Below, one piece after another: positions 1-10,224 of a DNA stretch of 20,234 bases; position 1 is the first letter of the stretch, and every line of letters begins with the position of its first letter. Both the position numbers and the translations under genes were made by a program. The stretch lies in the NCBI GenBank assembly GCA_001953115.1, contig LSSL01000445.1:19543-39776 (forward strand). Direction: 5' to 3'. The notes beneath the pieces are model-generated. The model saw only the letters and a list, made by a program, of their open reading frames with translations. It was not told where the DNA came from and did no database searches. The DNA is from Smittium mucronatum (lineage: Eukaryota > Kickxellomycota > Harpellomycetes > Harpellales > Legeriomycetaceae).

Positions 1-575
1 AAGGGCTCAATTAATTCTATCAATAATATATACTGATCTTAATACGTATTGCACAATGATTGAGGAATTATTTTTACTTTTTTCTGGAATTTTTAAACAA
101 CTAAAAATATAAATAGCGCGATTTTTTTTTATCCCGAGTTTATACACACATTTTAATAATTTCGATATATTTTTGTAAGCAAAAAAAATCTTAAATAAAT
201 AAAATTTTATAACATAAGTAGATTTTAATATAGATAATAGATTTTTATTAAAAAATTGACGCTATTTCGATAAATATTCTTCTATTTCAATCAAATAATT
301 TTATTCATATAAATCAAAATTTTCTAAAATAACGCCATTATACTAATATATGTCTTTTTTTTTTTTGGTTTATAGAATTTTTATTTATTCAAAAACTAAT
401 TCTTTTATCAATTTATATTGGCGGATCCTTCTAAAAAAACATATATATTTTCAAAAAAGATATATATACAATTAAACCCACTTATTTCACTTTTAGCCTA
501 TTTTTTTCAGAAATAGTATAATTTTTCATAATATTAGTTAATAAAATTATGATTATTTATTCAGTTTACAATTAT
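1..575. other. A+T-rich DNA, no gene seen
   Basis: I see no supported gene, RNA or element here. The stretch is dominated by A and T runs, including a 16-nt T run near 354-366, with short mixed-composition words such as the BamHI-like site near 423. Open frames on both strands are short enough to be chance. Confidence 0.5.
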
Positions 576-751
576 TCAAATTATGATATAACCTTTTTGT
601 CCTTTTCGGAACTTTAAAGCGCTTTCAATCTTTTTCTGGTAATTCTCCAGATTATTTATTTGATTTTTATTTATTTTAAATATTGAAAATTCAAATTTAA
701 CTTTAATTATACGAGGAAAAAACAATCCAAATAATTTATCACACGGTGTAA
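576..751 (-). other. Open frame of about 58 codons, unrecognised
   Basis: Read on the - strand, this frame runs open from just after a stop near 751 to the TGA at 576-578. Its second half has a mixed, charged composition (NLENYQKKIESALKFRKGQ) that looks more like protein than the flanks do. There is no ATG near its beginning, only a TTG, so it is not a convincing gene as it stands. A run of this length is expected several times by chance in sequence this rich in A+T. It could be a piece of a decayed element. I recognise no family. Confidence 0.15.
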
Positions 752-877
752 TTTAGCCGAACTGAGAAAGTATTACATGGTATTTGGTATAAAAACAAAT
801 ATATAGAGTGATCACAGTTAAAAGCTTTCAGGACTGAGGACCTACGGGAAATTTCTCTTAATTTTCAAATCTATTAA
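740..877 (+). pseudogene. Possible decayed coding fragment, unknown family
   Basis: One + frame can be read through two internal stops (TAA at 749, TGA at 809) to a TAA at 875. The peptide has a mixed composition, with blocks such as FSRTEKVLHGIWYKNKYIE and LKAFRTEDLREIS, and the DNA is richer in G+C than its flanks. These are the only reasons to think it was once coding. The first bases overlap the start of an opposite-strand frame (576-751), so at most one of the two is real at that point. No domain is recognised and no start codon can be assigned. Confidence 0.22.
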
Positions 878-1234
878 ATCTCTGAATTAAAAAAAAATAT
901 CAATCTGTAAAAACAAATTAATTCTGCAAAAATACGTGTTTTTTTTAATTTTTAAAAATCGGAATTTTATTGGACAAAAATTAACGAATTTTTCTTAGTT
1001 GAAATTTAATGTAGGATTTCAGCCACTCTCTTAAAAAGAAACCTGTATTTTTTCTATAACGATTCTTTTAGACAGATTTATATCAAACGGAAAATAATTT
1101 ATTATTTTTTTATTCAAATTTTTCGAATTCTGATAATTTAAATCCATTTTGGGTTCTGGTATTCCCTATAAAATGTATTAGTCCAATACCAATACCTTAT
1201 TCAAATTTCAATAATTTTTTATAAAAAATAAATA
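878..1234. other. A+T-rich DNA with one short - strand frame
   Basis: No supported gene. On the - strand a 38-codon frame with an ATG at 1147 runs to a TAA at 1031; its peptide begins MDLNYQNSKNLNKK. Frames of this length are common by chance at this base composition and I give it no function. Confidence 0.35.
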
Positions 1235-1318
1235 ATGGGAAACCTGCCTCCAGATTGGAAGTTGGTTGAGAGCCTCTACGGGATAGAGCTCGGAAAAGAA
1301 CGTAAAATTCTACATTAA
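1235..1318 (+). CDS. 27-codon reading frame in a G+C-richer patch, unknown
   Basis: A short ATG frame, beginning MGNLPPDWKLVESLYGIE and ending at a TAA, sits in a patch that is clearly richer in G+C than the DNA either side. Codons such as CTG, GAG, AGC, CTC, TAC and GGG are rare elsewhere in the window. The same bases hold a good RNA hairpin: GAGC and TCTA at about 1269-1277 can pair with TAGA and GCTC at about 1283-1290, with one bulged C. Either a coding remnant or a structured RNA could explain the composition. It could also be the 5' exon or broken front end of a longer lost gene. No family is recognised. Confidence 0.2.
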   Translation: MGNLPPDWKLVESLYGIELGKERKILH

Positions 1319-1665
1319 GAATTAAATAGTATTTTTACCATAGCATTTTACCATTTTCGGATAAAAAAGAAAAATACTGCCCTGCAAATTTAAAAATAAA
1401 AATATTAAATAGTGGAGGATTAGTAGTTTACAGACTAAAAAGTCATTGGCTAATCTGTTCATAATAAAATTAAATTAAATTAAGTAAATGAAATTATATT
1501 AGATTACTACAAAAAGGGAGTTTTTTTCTAATGTTTTTAGAAAGATTATAATTAATACAAGTTACTATGTTCAAATAGCCAAATTATATTCAACTTTCAG
1601 AAATTTTAGATTGAAAAATCCAAAAAAAATATTAGAAAGTTTTTGAATAAATTTTTGAATTTTAG
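1319..1665. other. A+T-rich DNA, no gene seen
   Basis: I see nothing supportable in this stretch beyond A+T-rich sequence. A + strand stop at 1663-1665 closes it off from the long open run that follows. Confidence 0.5.
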
Positions 1666-2221
1666 TGGAAAATCTGCATTAAATTTTATTTCTTATTTTT
1701 AAGATCATTTCAGTACCTTGGGAAAAATGAAAAAAACAAAAACTTCAGAAAAACATATTTGGATACACTTGATCTTGAAAAACTGCCCATATATTCCACT
1801 TTTAAATTAATTAGCGAAAAAAAATCCGAGATTATTACTGGAACAACAAATGAAAACCAAAATTTTGTATCGACGTCTATTTCAATTACTAAATGTGGTG
1901 AAAAAGATTCATATTTATGTAATATAAGGGTTTTAAGAATTGGAGTTGAAAATATTTTGCTGTTGGTAAAGTTTCAGATTTAGTTTCAGACTCGTTACAA
2001 TATATACCACCTAAAGTAAACAATTCGATTCCAATGCAAGAAGGATAAATTACCTCTATCACATAAAGAAAAAAAGAATGAAAAGTCTATCAAAAAATGA
2101 AACCGAAAAATTTAATGATAAAATTTTGAAAGATATAACTGCGATTCAGCTGTTTCCAACATTAAAAAAATTATTTTTTATGATAAATTTCATATATTTA
2201 ATGTGTAACCGGAGTGACTAA
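1666..2221 (+). pseudogene. Decayed protein-coding region of unknown family
   Basis: The first segment, 1666-1983, is open for about 106 codons, the longest uninterrupted frame in the left half of the window and unlikely by chance at this base composition. It lacks a clear ATG; a TTG lies at 1759. The peptide is mixed and polar, for example STFKLISEKKSEIITGT and ITKCGEKDSYLCNIRVLRI. The reading can then be carried into a second frame at about 1959-2048 (block VSDSLQYIPPKVNNSIPM) and a third at 2048-2221 (block SLSKNETEKFNDKILKDI), which suggests two frameshifts in one former gene of about 180 codons. I recognise no domain. The third positions are A+T-rich, as expected for a real gene in this genome. 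It may belong to a host gene or to a transposon; nothing adjacent decides it. Confidence 0.38.
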
Positions 2222-2696
2222 CTCTATTAAAAAAAACTATTTAAACATAATTGGTACTTGTTTAGAGGGCTAAAAAATTTTCTCTCACCAAAAAAAATTA
2301 GTTTAGAAATATTCAACTGCAAAATCAAGAAAATTATTTAAAACAGAGGACTCAATTATTAATAGATATTTTAGGCCTATCAATTGAAATTATCATAGAG
2401 TAAGAATTTTTCTATAGGTCTAATTTGGAGAAATTAACTTCAAGGAATTAGATACATTAAAAATGTCGAAATTTTTATATTTATTAGCGATGGGAAAAAT
2501 TTAACAGGAAATGTGATTTAAATTTTCAATAATAAAATTTAGATAATTTAAAATATCGAATCATGAACATGGAATTTTTTAGGTAGGCTTAATGGCTAAA
2601 AGTTTTTCTAATTAAACTTTCATTTATACTAATCACACTATTAAAACATATAAAGATATATTATGTTTTATTATTATTTTTTTTTTTAAAAAAAAA
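2222..2696. other. A+T-rich DNA, no gene seen
   Basis: No frame long or distinctive enough to support. The stretch ends in a T run followed by an A run at about 2671-2696. Confidence 0.45.
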
Positions 2697-2903
2697 GAAG
2701 TGTATATACTTGTGCTTTTATATCATACCCTACGGGCTAATCAGGCATATTTTTGTAACTTTGACACAGAAAAAAAAACATAGAAGGAACAGGAAAAACT
2801 CGAAAAAAATTCAAGGATAAGAAAAGCCAGTTTTTATATTATTTATTATAATGGAATAAATTTAACAATCGATAAAATTTTTAAATTGGCTAGTTTAAAT
2901 TAA
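2697..2903 (+). pseudogene. Possible decayed coding fragment, unknown family
   Basis: A single frame of about 68 codons is broken by one stop (TAG at 2781-2783). Before the stop it reads YHTLRANQAYFCNFDTEKK; after it comes a charged stretch KEQEKLEKNSRIRKAS and then a hydrophobic one. It begins straight out of an A run with no ATG, so its 5' end is missing or lost. The DNA around 2721-2760 is richer in G+C than the flanks. The length with one stop is suggestive but not conclusive. No family is recognised. Confidence 0.28.
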
Positions 2904-3615
2904 TTTATGCGATTTATATGATTTCACATATTAAAAACCCATTCATTCTCATGAAATATGAATCAAAAATATAAAAATGAAAATTTATTTATGAAATTGT
3001 GAATAAAAAAAAAGAAAATAAACCATATTCATTTTAAATAAAAAAAGATAAAATTTCTAGCTACTCTAATCTCACAGAATCAAATATGACTACTATTTAA
3101 GATTATATAATTTTCCTTTACACGTTGTTTAACTTTGTATTATCGTGCAAAGTCACCCAGTTTCAAAAATTATAGACTCATTTGTAAAATTTATTACATA
3201 TCTTGTGTAATTTCATAATATGAAGAGAAAAAATTCTCAAAAGTGGAATAAAAATAACAATCAAAACAAAAAAAAAATCTTTAACAAAGGAGTTCACAAA
3301 ATTTCCAATTCGAAAAGTTTTTTTTATATGCAAAGATATTTATTTCTCGTAAATTATTTTGTGAAAGATTTTTTCTTTGTGTTTTGACCCTTTATTCCTA
3401 TGTTATATTAATTATTTTTATTATATCACATAAACAAAACTTATAAACATAAAAAAAAAGTTCATTAATATTTTTATACTATAAAAAATAGAAAATTGCA
3501 GCTCTTTCTTGAGAGCTATCGACCGAGATATCAATATGATAAAAAATTAACATAATATTGACGTTTAAATTTCAAAAAACTTTTTTAGTAAAATAAGAAC
3601 CAAAAAAAATCCTAG
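2904..3615. other. A+T-rich DNA with a small inverted repeat
   Basis: No gene can be supported. At 3500-3517 there is a 6-bp inverted repeat (AGCTCT and AGAGCT) around a 6-nt loop, in an otherwise A+T-rich area. It has no following T run and no known role. Confidence 0.4.
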
Positions 3616-3744
3616 GACATTTTCAAAAAACTTGTGGAGTGCAGGAAAAACTCAGAAGCACATTTAAAAGCGGCTTTTATTTTGTATTTTTCTTTATTGC
3701 CTGAGTATATGAAATATAAAAGCGTTAAGTTTCAAAATGTTTAA
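3616..3744 (+). pseudogene. Short protein-like frame, unknown family
   Basis: A 42-codon frame runs from just after a TAG at 3613 to a TAA at 3742. The peptide is balanced in composition, with blocks DIFKKLVECRKNSEAHLKAA and LLPEYMKYKSVKF, and the codons use G and C at first and second positions much more than the flanks. There is no ATG at its start. Length alone is within chance expectation. It may be a fragment of a lost gene or element; no family is recognised. Confidence 0.2.
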
Positions 3745-5023
3745 TAAATCGTTTTTTTGGTATTAATCTAAAAGTAAAAAGCTTTTTTTTTGTGAATATA
3801 AAACAAAATTTGATATTAATTTTTTTTTTCTTCGAATATTTTAACAAAACACAAATTTTTTTTTTTTTGATTTTAATAAAATTTTTCTTAATATATTGTT
3901 TGAAATAGTTCGCATATCACTCCATAGAAATTTATAAGTGGTAATAAAGATTATTTTACTTGATTTTTTTAATTTTTTGATTGTGATAAGAATGATCTTA
4001 TACAGAAAAATTTTCCTTAAAGATTTTAAAAATTAAAATATATTTAGATATATGAAAAAAATTTCACATAAAATTTTTATATTTAAATTCACTTTTTTGG
4101 ATCAAAATTTATAAAAATGCTATATTAAAAATTTAATATATTCTCTTATCAACAAAATATGATTTACATTTGTTTATTAAAACTCTATGCACACCTTAAA
4201 TCGTAAATATATTATTTGTATTACATTTGATTTTTATGTTATTTGATTTATCATTTTTGTATACATTCTATAGATGAATAGATGATAATAAGGTTAGATA
4301 AAAATAATATATGAAAATAAATAAATAAAATATATGAAAAAGATAGAAAGATCCAAAAAACCCTCCCCAAAACTCAAAATATCAGATAATTTTTTAAAAG
4401 ATACTTTAGGTTTACATTTAGGTCTTAATATATTAATTAGTCTTTATATATAAAAAATTTCTAGCATAAATCCAAAAAAAATATAAATGGTTTTTAAAAA
4501 AGTAAAATTTATTCCAGAAAAAGTAAGACCAATTAATTATAATAAAACAAAAATGGTTTTATAAAAAAATTCATTGGTTTTTAAAAAAGTAAATCCGATT
4601 TTTGATAGTAAAAATAGATAATTTTAACAAAATATATAGTCAAAAATAACTAGTAAGTAGAATCTTCAATACAATTTTATATTTTAAATGATCATATTAG
4701 AGTTATATTAATAAATTTTTAATTTTTATACGAGGTATTCGTTGATTGCTTGAAAAAATTCTTTTTTTACTCATTAATTTTATAAATGTTTTATTTTAAA
4801 TATAAATTTAATATAAGTTAATACGAGTAGTTATTACTTTAATTTAAGTATCATAACTTTAATCATTATTAAAAATAATAAATTTTTTTTTTAACTTAAT
4901 TAGTGAAAAATTTCATAATTATACAGCCAATAAATTACATATAAAAAATCTTTGGTCGCGAAAAAGTAAAAAAAGGTTTATAAATAAGCATATTAAAACT
5001 TATTAAGAAATAATAATCACCAA
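3745..5023. other. A+T-rich DNA, no gene seen
   Basis: This 1.3-kb stretch has very long A and T runs and no frame worth supporting. Its only distinct feature is a short spaced direct repeat at 4488-4593, listed separately. Confidence 0.5.
4488..4593. repeat. Spaced 19-bp direct repeat
   Basis: The 19-bp word TGGTTTTTAAAAAAGTAAA occurs exactly at 4488-4506 and again at 4575-4593, 87 bp apart. A partial, altered version (ATGGTTTTATAAAAAAATT) lies between them near 4553. Local duplication or slippage is the simplest explanation. Confidence 0.6.
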
Positions 5024-5296
5024 TTAAAACATTTTATTGGGAATAAGAGGGCCTATCGGAAGTAAATAAAAGTTCTCGATAATGAGGAGGTATAAAATAG
5101 ATTCACAATATATATGCTGTGCAATTATACTTCCATATAAAAATGGTGAAGATTTTACTTGGTTAATAAATAACCAAAAAATACACAAACCGAAAGCATA
5201 TATTTGGATTAGATTATGAAATATTTTACGAAAATGAGGAAAGCGTAAGGCGTAGGAGATAGGGGATAGTGCAGGAATGAATTTTTTTTGATGCAC
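5024..5296. other. Possible decayed coding island, strand unresolved
   Basis: This island is richer in G+C than its surroundings and can be read on both strands. The - strand has a 90-codon frame from a GTG at 5296 to a TAA at 5024; its product would be hydrophobic, and its third positions are often C, which is unusual in this genome. The + strand has an ATG at 5082 and a frame to a TGA at 5217, with peptide blocks IDSQYICCAIILPYKNGEDF and WLINNQKIHKPKAYIW. Third positions in that frame are nearly all A or T, and the frame can be followed further through several stops. I favour the + strand as the old coding strand and the - strand frame as its shadow. The + peptide is vaguely like a transposase core, but I cannot name a family. 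Confidence 0.25.
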
Positions 5297-7094
5297 ATTC
5301 CAATTTTTTTATAAATAAAAATAGAGAAAAATCTAATGTATACTTGAATTTTTTTTTTAAAATTCTTTTTTTTGGAATAAATTTGTTATATTTACAGAAG
5401 AATATTAATAGTCATTTAAATTTCAAATAATTAATTTTAAAACGAGCCCATATAGAGTCTAAATAGATTAGATAATTGGATATATGATAAAAAAAAGTTA
5501 AATAAAAAAATATAAGTGTTTTGATTATACAAGGAAGTTTTTCAACCATATATGTAAAATTAATTTAAATATTTTTATTGAAAAATGCAGGATGTCTGTT
5601 TCTTGATTACTTAAAATTTACTTAATAGCTTACCTGGTTTACAATAAATATAAAACGGATTTGTTTTTAAATGAGTTCAAATTGAAGGCTATACGCTTTC
5701 CTAACTAGCAAATATATCACTCATTATACTAATTAGTAATTTATATAATCTAATTACAAAAATAACGAGTAAAGTGAACTTTTCTGGAGTTGGTTCTATA
5801 ATCCAGTGAATTATGTTGATTGGGAATATATCAAATAGATAACCTATATTCGATATAAAAATCGATTAATTTGATTTCCTAAAAGAAGAAGATCTAAAAA
5901 TGAGCAAAGTATTTCTATCAAACACCAAAATCAGAGTTTCTAACATCTAAAAATATTTGGTCTTTCTCAACTTGAAATTATGAAATTTAAAACTAACATA
6001 TATATATGATTTTATATGCACGCATTATATATTCGATGATTGCAGCAATCAGATATCTGTACTATTTGAATAGTGATGTGATTTGGTGTTTAAAAATTTA
6101 ATACTGTTATTATTTCGGATAATTTCATCTGAAAAAATAGGAAGACTGAATTAATAGCTAGCTATTTAGGTTTCGAATTTTATATCTAAAACGAATCTTT
6201 TTTTTCTAGATTTAATGCAGTTTTTTTGGAGAGTTATTAAATTTGAGATCAATTTTTTTTAACAAATTCATATTTAAAAAAACTGTTATCCAGTTATGTA
6301 ATGCACTAAAAGTGTGTTAAAAACTAGAAAAATATTGCAAAAAAATAAAAAAATCATAATTATTCATTTCACCTAAAATGTGTCGAAATTTCATCCGAAA
6401 TTTTTAGTAATTATTTTTTGATTCAATTCAACTCAGTATATGAATTTTTTTTCACGTATAATAAATCTTTTATATTATCTTATTTCGCATTATCAAATCA
6501 TCTTTACTTTTTTCTTACTCAAATATATATATTTAAAAATTTATATAGCTTTTTATCAAACGAATTTTACATTTATTATAATTGGTCTTACTTTTTCACA
6601 GATTGTTTTCACTTTTTTTACAATCATGATTATTATTTTTGAATTTGAATTATAAATGGAATGTACCGCTAGTGTTGAATCATTGGATTTTTTATAAAGA
6701 ATTTTATATTTTGAATTTTATTTGAAAATAATATCAATAAATATAAAGTTTAAAATTATTTTTACAGAAATTCAAATAAATACACAATAAATTCTAAAAT
6801 AATCACAAATAAATTTTATTAGCTGTAAAATTTTCTTAAAAATGACTTAGTTATATAAATTTTCGGTGAATTTTTTTATTTTCTTTATTTTTAGTCGAGA
6901 AAACTTTTTTTTTTTTGATTATTAAAGTCTAAAATATTTCAGCAATTTATGAGCTAAAATATTCAAAATTATTTATTGTATTTTTTCAACATTAATTCAT
7001 TCTATATTTAAAAATTAAAATTAAAATGGGAGTCTCTGATGTATTTTTTATTCTCAGAATCAAATAGGTTTAAGGTTTTTTGATTTTAAGTTCA
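5297..7094. other. A+T-rich DNA, no gene seen
   Basis: No supported gene in about 1.8 kb. Two overlapping T-rich frames near 6418-6655 would encode hydrophobic, Phe/Ile/Tyr-rich peptides, which is what T-rich DNA gives by chance. A 31-codon frame near 5610-5705 and other short ones are at chance level. Confidence 0.45.
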
Positions 7095-8015
7095 ATAATA
7101 TTCCCAAAAAAGCCGATGGAAATATCTTTATTGTTGTAGAAAGTGATATATAGCCAATATTACAGCCAAAGAGAGGTTATAAATTTTTGAATAATATAGG
7201 ATAGTGCTTTATTTGGCTAATCATCATTCCAAAATTTGTAAAAATAATGATATTCAGTCAATTATAGAGAATATTTGTAGAATATGGCCAAAGATAGTTT
7301 TAAAATAACTTGGGATTTACAAAAAAAGACGAAACTATTAGAAATATAAATAATCTACAAAAAATTTATGGATTTTTTTCTAGTCATAGAAATAAATATA
7401 TTAAATCTTTTTTTTATTTTTTGTGTCTGATAAGTTATTCAACCTAATATTGAAAAAATACCCGATATAAAGTAACACTTATAAATGGATATGGAATCAG
7501 TTAAGATAATTTTACGAATTAAATATAAATAAAATAGTATTTTTTAAAACTTTCTAACTAGTAAATTCAAAATTTAGATAGTACAGAAATATTAATAGTC
7601 TCTAAAATTATCATCGCATCTGCATTCATGTATGAGAATCTACATATATATAAAATATAAGCCTTTGAACACTGGCTACCATATATCAATAATAAGGATA
7701 ATGATACAAGTTGCTCTTTTTCCTTAGAAGAATCATTATATTAGCAATTAAAGATACTTATATATTCGAGGTATATATGAGATTAATAAATTCGACTTTT
7801 TAATTGATTTAAAATCCAATAAATCCCAAAAAATATAGTATTATTTGTCTCAGATAACAATAAACGTATTAATGTTTAGTCCAAAGAGAATACGGATAAA
7901 TCGCAGGGATAAAGTGAATGGTAAAATCATAAGAATAGCTATATCAGCACCATATATCTTTGATAATAGGTTTATTCAATATATAAGTTTCTTTAAAATA
8001 TTAGATCCGCTCTAA
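7095..8015 (+). other. Region with scattered protein-like frames, possible decayed element
   Basis: Several + strand segments have more protein-like composition than the flanks but cannot be joined or named. They include about 7098-7230 with two stops (block NIPKKADGNIFIVVESDI), about 7577-7779 with two stops (block EHWLPYINNKDNDTSCSFSL), and an intact 47-codon ATG frame at 7872-8015 beginning MFSPKRIRINRRDKVNGK, basic at its N-terminus. Each is short enough to be chance. Together they hint at one old coding unit. No family is recognised. Confidence 0.18.
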
Positions 8016-8519
8016 AAATCCCAATATATTTTTTTTTTGTTGAAACAGAAATGTGAAGATTTTCCGGAAAATAGCAAATTTTATATCGATATTTGAATAA
8101 AATTTTGATAAATAGGACTATTGGTGGTACAAGACGAAAATTAACACATATAATCAGTACAAATAATTCTCCGGAAATACCTAGACTTACTTTAAAGTAA
8201 AATTTTTAGACAAAAAAAGTATAATTTGAAAAAAAAAGTTTTTTTCTTTTAGAAATGCTATTGGATGTCTTCTTATTTTGAAATTTTGATTTAAAATAAC
8301 TATATTTTTTTTCACGAATTTATCATAAAGGTTACACATTTATTTTTTAATGAATTGAAAAATCCAGAAATATTAAAAATAGCATTATTATACGAAAAAG
8401 TGCTATAAGACGCTTTTTTTATGAAAATTCAATAAAATAATCCAATAGTTTTTATGAAATTCAAAGGAATTATATAATAACACAATCTGAAGTTTTTTTT
8501 AATTTACTTATTAGTTAGG
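8016..8519. other. A+T-rich DNA, no gene seen
   Basis: I see nothing supportable here apart from A and T runs. Confidence 0.5.
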
Positions 8520-8544
8520 ATGAAAAGCAGGCAAAGCTTTTCAT
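8520..8544. repeat. Perfect 9-bp inverted repeat (hairpin)
   Basis: ATGAAAAGC at 8520-8528 and GCTTTTCAT at 8536-8544 are exact reverse complements separated by a 7-nt loop, with a possible extra G-T pair outside. It is G+C-richer than the surroundings. No T run follows, so it does not look like an intrinsic terminator. It may simply be a local inversion product or an element end. Confidence 0.55.
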
Positions 8545-8629
8545 TCAACCTCATAATACGTTTTAAGCGCAAAGTAATGCGAAAAAGACTTAAAATTATC
8601 TCAAAAAACATAACCACCCAGATTAAAAA

Positions 8630-8785
8630 ATGATAAAAAATTTTATTGAAAAAAAAGAGGAAAGCGAAAGAATATCGTTAAAAAGCCCCATTCTTGATAA
8701 GTTGGTGGGATGTTTCAGTTTATTTATTTATTTATTAGAAAAAATCCATTATATATCCGGAATTCAAAAAAAAAACAAGAGTTAA
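8630..8785 (+). CDS. 51-codon hypothetical small ORF
   Basis: An intact ATG frame ends at a TAA at 8783. It starts MIKNFIEKKEESERISLKSP, so the N-terminal part is charged. A hydrophobic middle (LVGCFSLFIYLL) could form one membrane segment, and the tail is basic. Codon use includes AGC, CCC, GGA and TGT in a short span, unlike the flanks. The length is within chance expectation for this composition, and nothing upstream looks like a promoter. It is kept as a low-confidence small gene or gene fragment; no family is recognised. Confidence 0.2.
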   Translation: MIKNFIEKKEESERISLKSPILDKLVGCFSLFIYLLEKIHYISGIQKKNKS

Positions 8786-10224
8786 TTGGATTTTATTATT
8801 AATAAAAAAAAGTTATAACTAAAAACGAAAATATTTTAAAATTTACTGGATTTATTATTATTTTTTGATATTAGATAATATTTATTCATCTTTAGGATAG
8901 TCATAGTAGATTATTTTATTATTATGAATTCTAAATCTTCAAAAAATATGTCGATAATCAGGTATCTATTAAGTAAAATCATCATATTTTGTAAAAAAAT
9001 TATCTTATTGAAATTAAAATAAATTTTGGCTAAATTAGAGTGTTTTTTGAAATTATTTAATCAGTAAAATCCAAAAATTTGATGGCGGAATATCCCTATT
9101 TGTTTTTAAATTGAACTTTATTATCAAATTAAAAATATTATCACCAGAAAAAATTCTGATTAAAAAGCTTATATATATTTGTAAAAAGTAAAAATATGGC
9201 TTTCTTCTATAAAAATAATAAAAAAAGGAGGAAATATATATAGATATGAAAATGGATTTTGTTTAGTATAAATCTTTAATATTTATCAGTTTGTAATTAT
9301 ATTAACGAAAGTTCCTATGTTTTTTTGTCCAAGAATTTTTTTTTTTTGAAATTTAATAATATAATTAAGATCATCACTGCTAAAAGTTTATTTTAACGTT
9401 TCATGGCAAAAGGATAAAATAAAAAAGTATTTTTTTGTTGGAGAACGTTAAAAATAACATTTTCGCATTCAGTTATGGGAGTAATAACCTCCAAAAAAAA
9501 ATCGAGTATAAAAAACGAACCTAATTAATCAATAATAGAATCTAATTAAAATTTTGTACACCTATTAATTTAAAAATTCAGAAAAAGTGAAAGTAAATAA
9601 AATAAATTGAATTCGATTTGAAAAACATGCGTCTAATTATGATTATGGTTAAAAATAGATTTGAATCGAAAATAAGTGAATCCAATTTTTTTAAACCATA
9701 AAATGGAGATATTTTATAAGTTTGATATATTTTAACGTTTAGGGAATTTGTATATTTATTTTACAGGTTTTTAATATACAGAACATAAAATAAAGCAATT
9801 TAAATTTTATAATTTTTAAGTAAGTATCTACGTTTCTATAAAAAAAACACGGGAATAATTTCCATTAGAAGATTGAAAATCAAAGTTTGATGATATTTTA
9901 TAATACCGCAGTATTTTTTCGCAATTTTAAATTGTTTTATGTCCATTTTTATAATTGAACAAAAAATATCCAATGAAAAAAATTCTCATAATTTAAATAA
10001 TACATTCTTCTTTGAATATCAGAACTGGCTAAATATTGCCTTTTCATGTTTACTTTTTTATAAAAATTGTATAAATATCGGGTATGAAATATGCAAAGTT
10101 TCAAAAAATATAAATATTTTGTTGTAATTTATCATAAATTGAACAAATTATTAATAATTGAACATATTTTTTCACTATATCTAGGAATTAATAAAATAAA
10201 TATTCTCAATATTTCAGAAAAAAT
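8786..10224. other. A+T-rich DNA, no gene seen
   Basis: About 1.4 kb with no supported gene. A 62-codon ATG frame at 9939-10127 has an Asn/Ile/Phe-rich product typical of chance frames in such DNA. If the transposase copy that follows once had a terminal inverted repeat, it should lie near the right end of this stretch, but I could not find a matching pair. Confidence 0.45.

Noticed and set aside
833..851. Hammerhead-ribozyme-like core (CTGAGGA ... GAAA) with a short CC/GG stem between
   Set aside because: The core matches CUGANGA and GAAA, but stem II would be only two base pairs, stem I needs a bulge, and stem III is four A-T pairs. The same bases also fit a protein-like frame.
6418..6655. 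Overlapping 71- and 74-codon + strand frames as membrane proteins
   Set aside because: The peptides are Phe/Ile/Tyr/Leu-rich with little else, as T-rich DNA gives by chance, and two frames overlap with equal claim.
9939..10127. 62-codon ATG frame just upstream of transposase copy A
   Set aside because: The composition is Asn/Ile/Phe-rich, it has no motif, and its length is within chance expectation.
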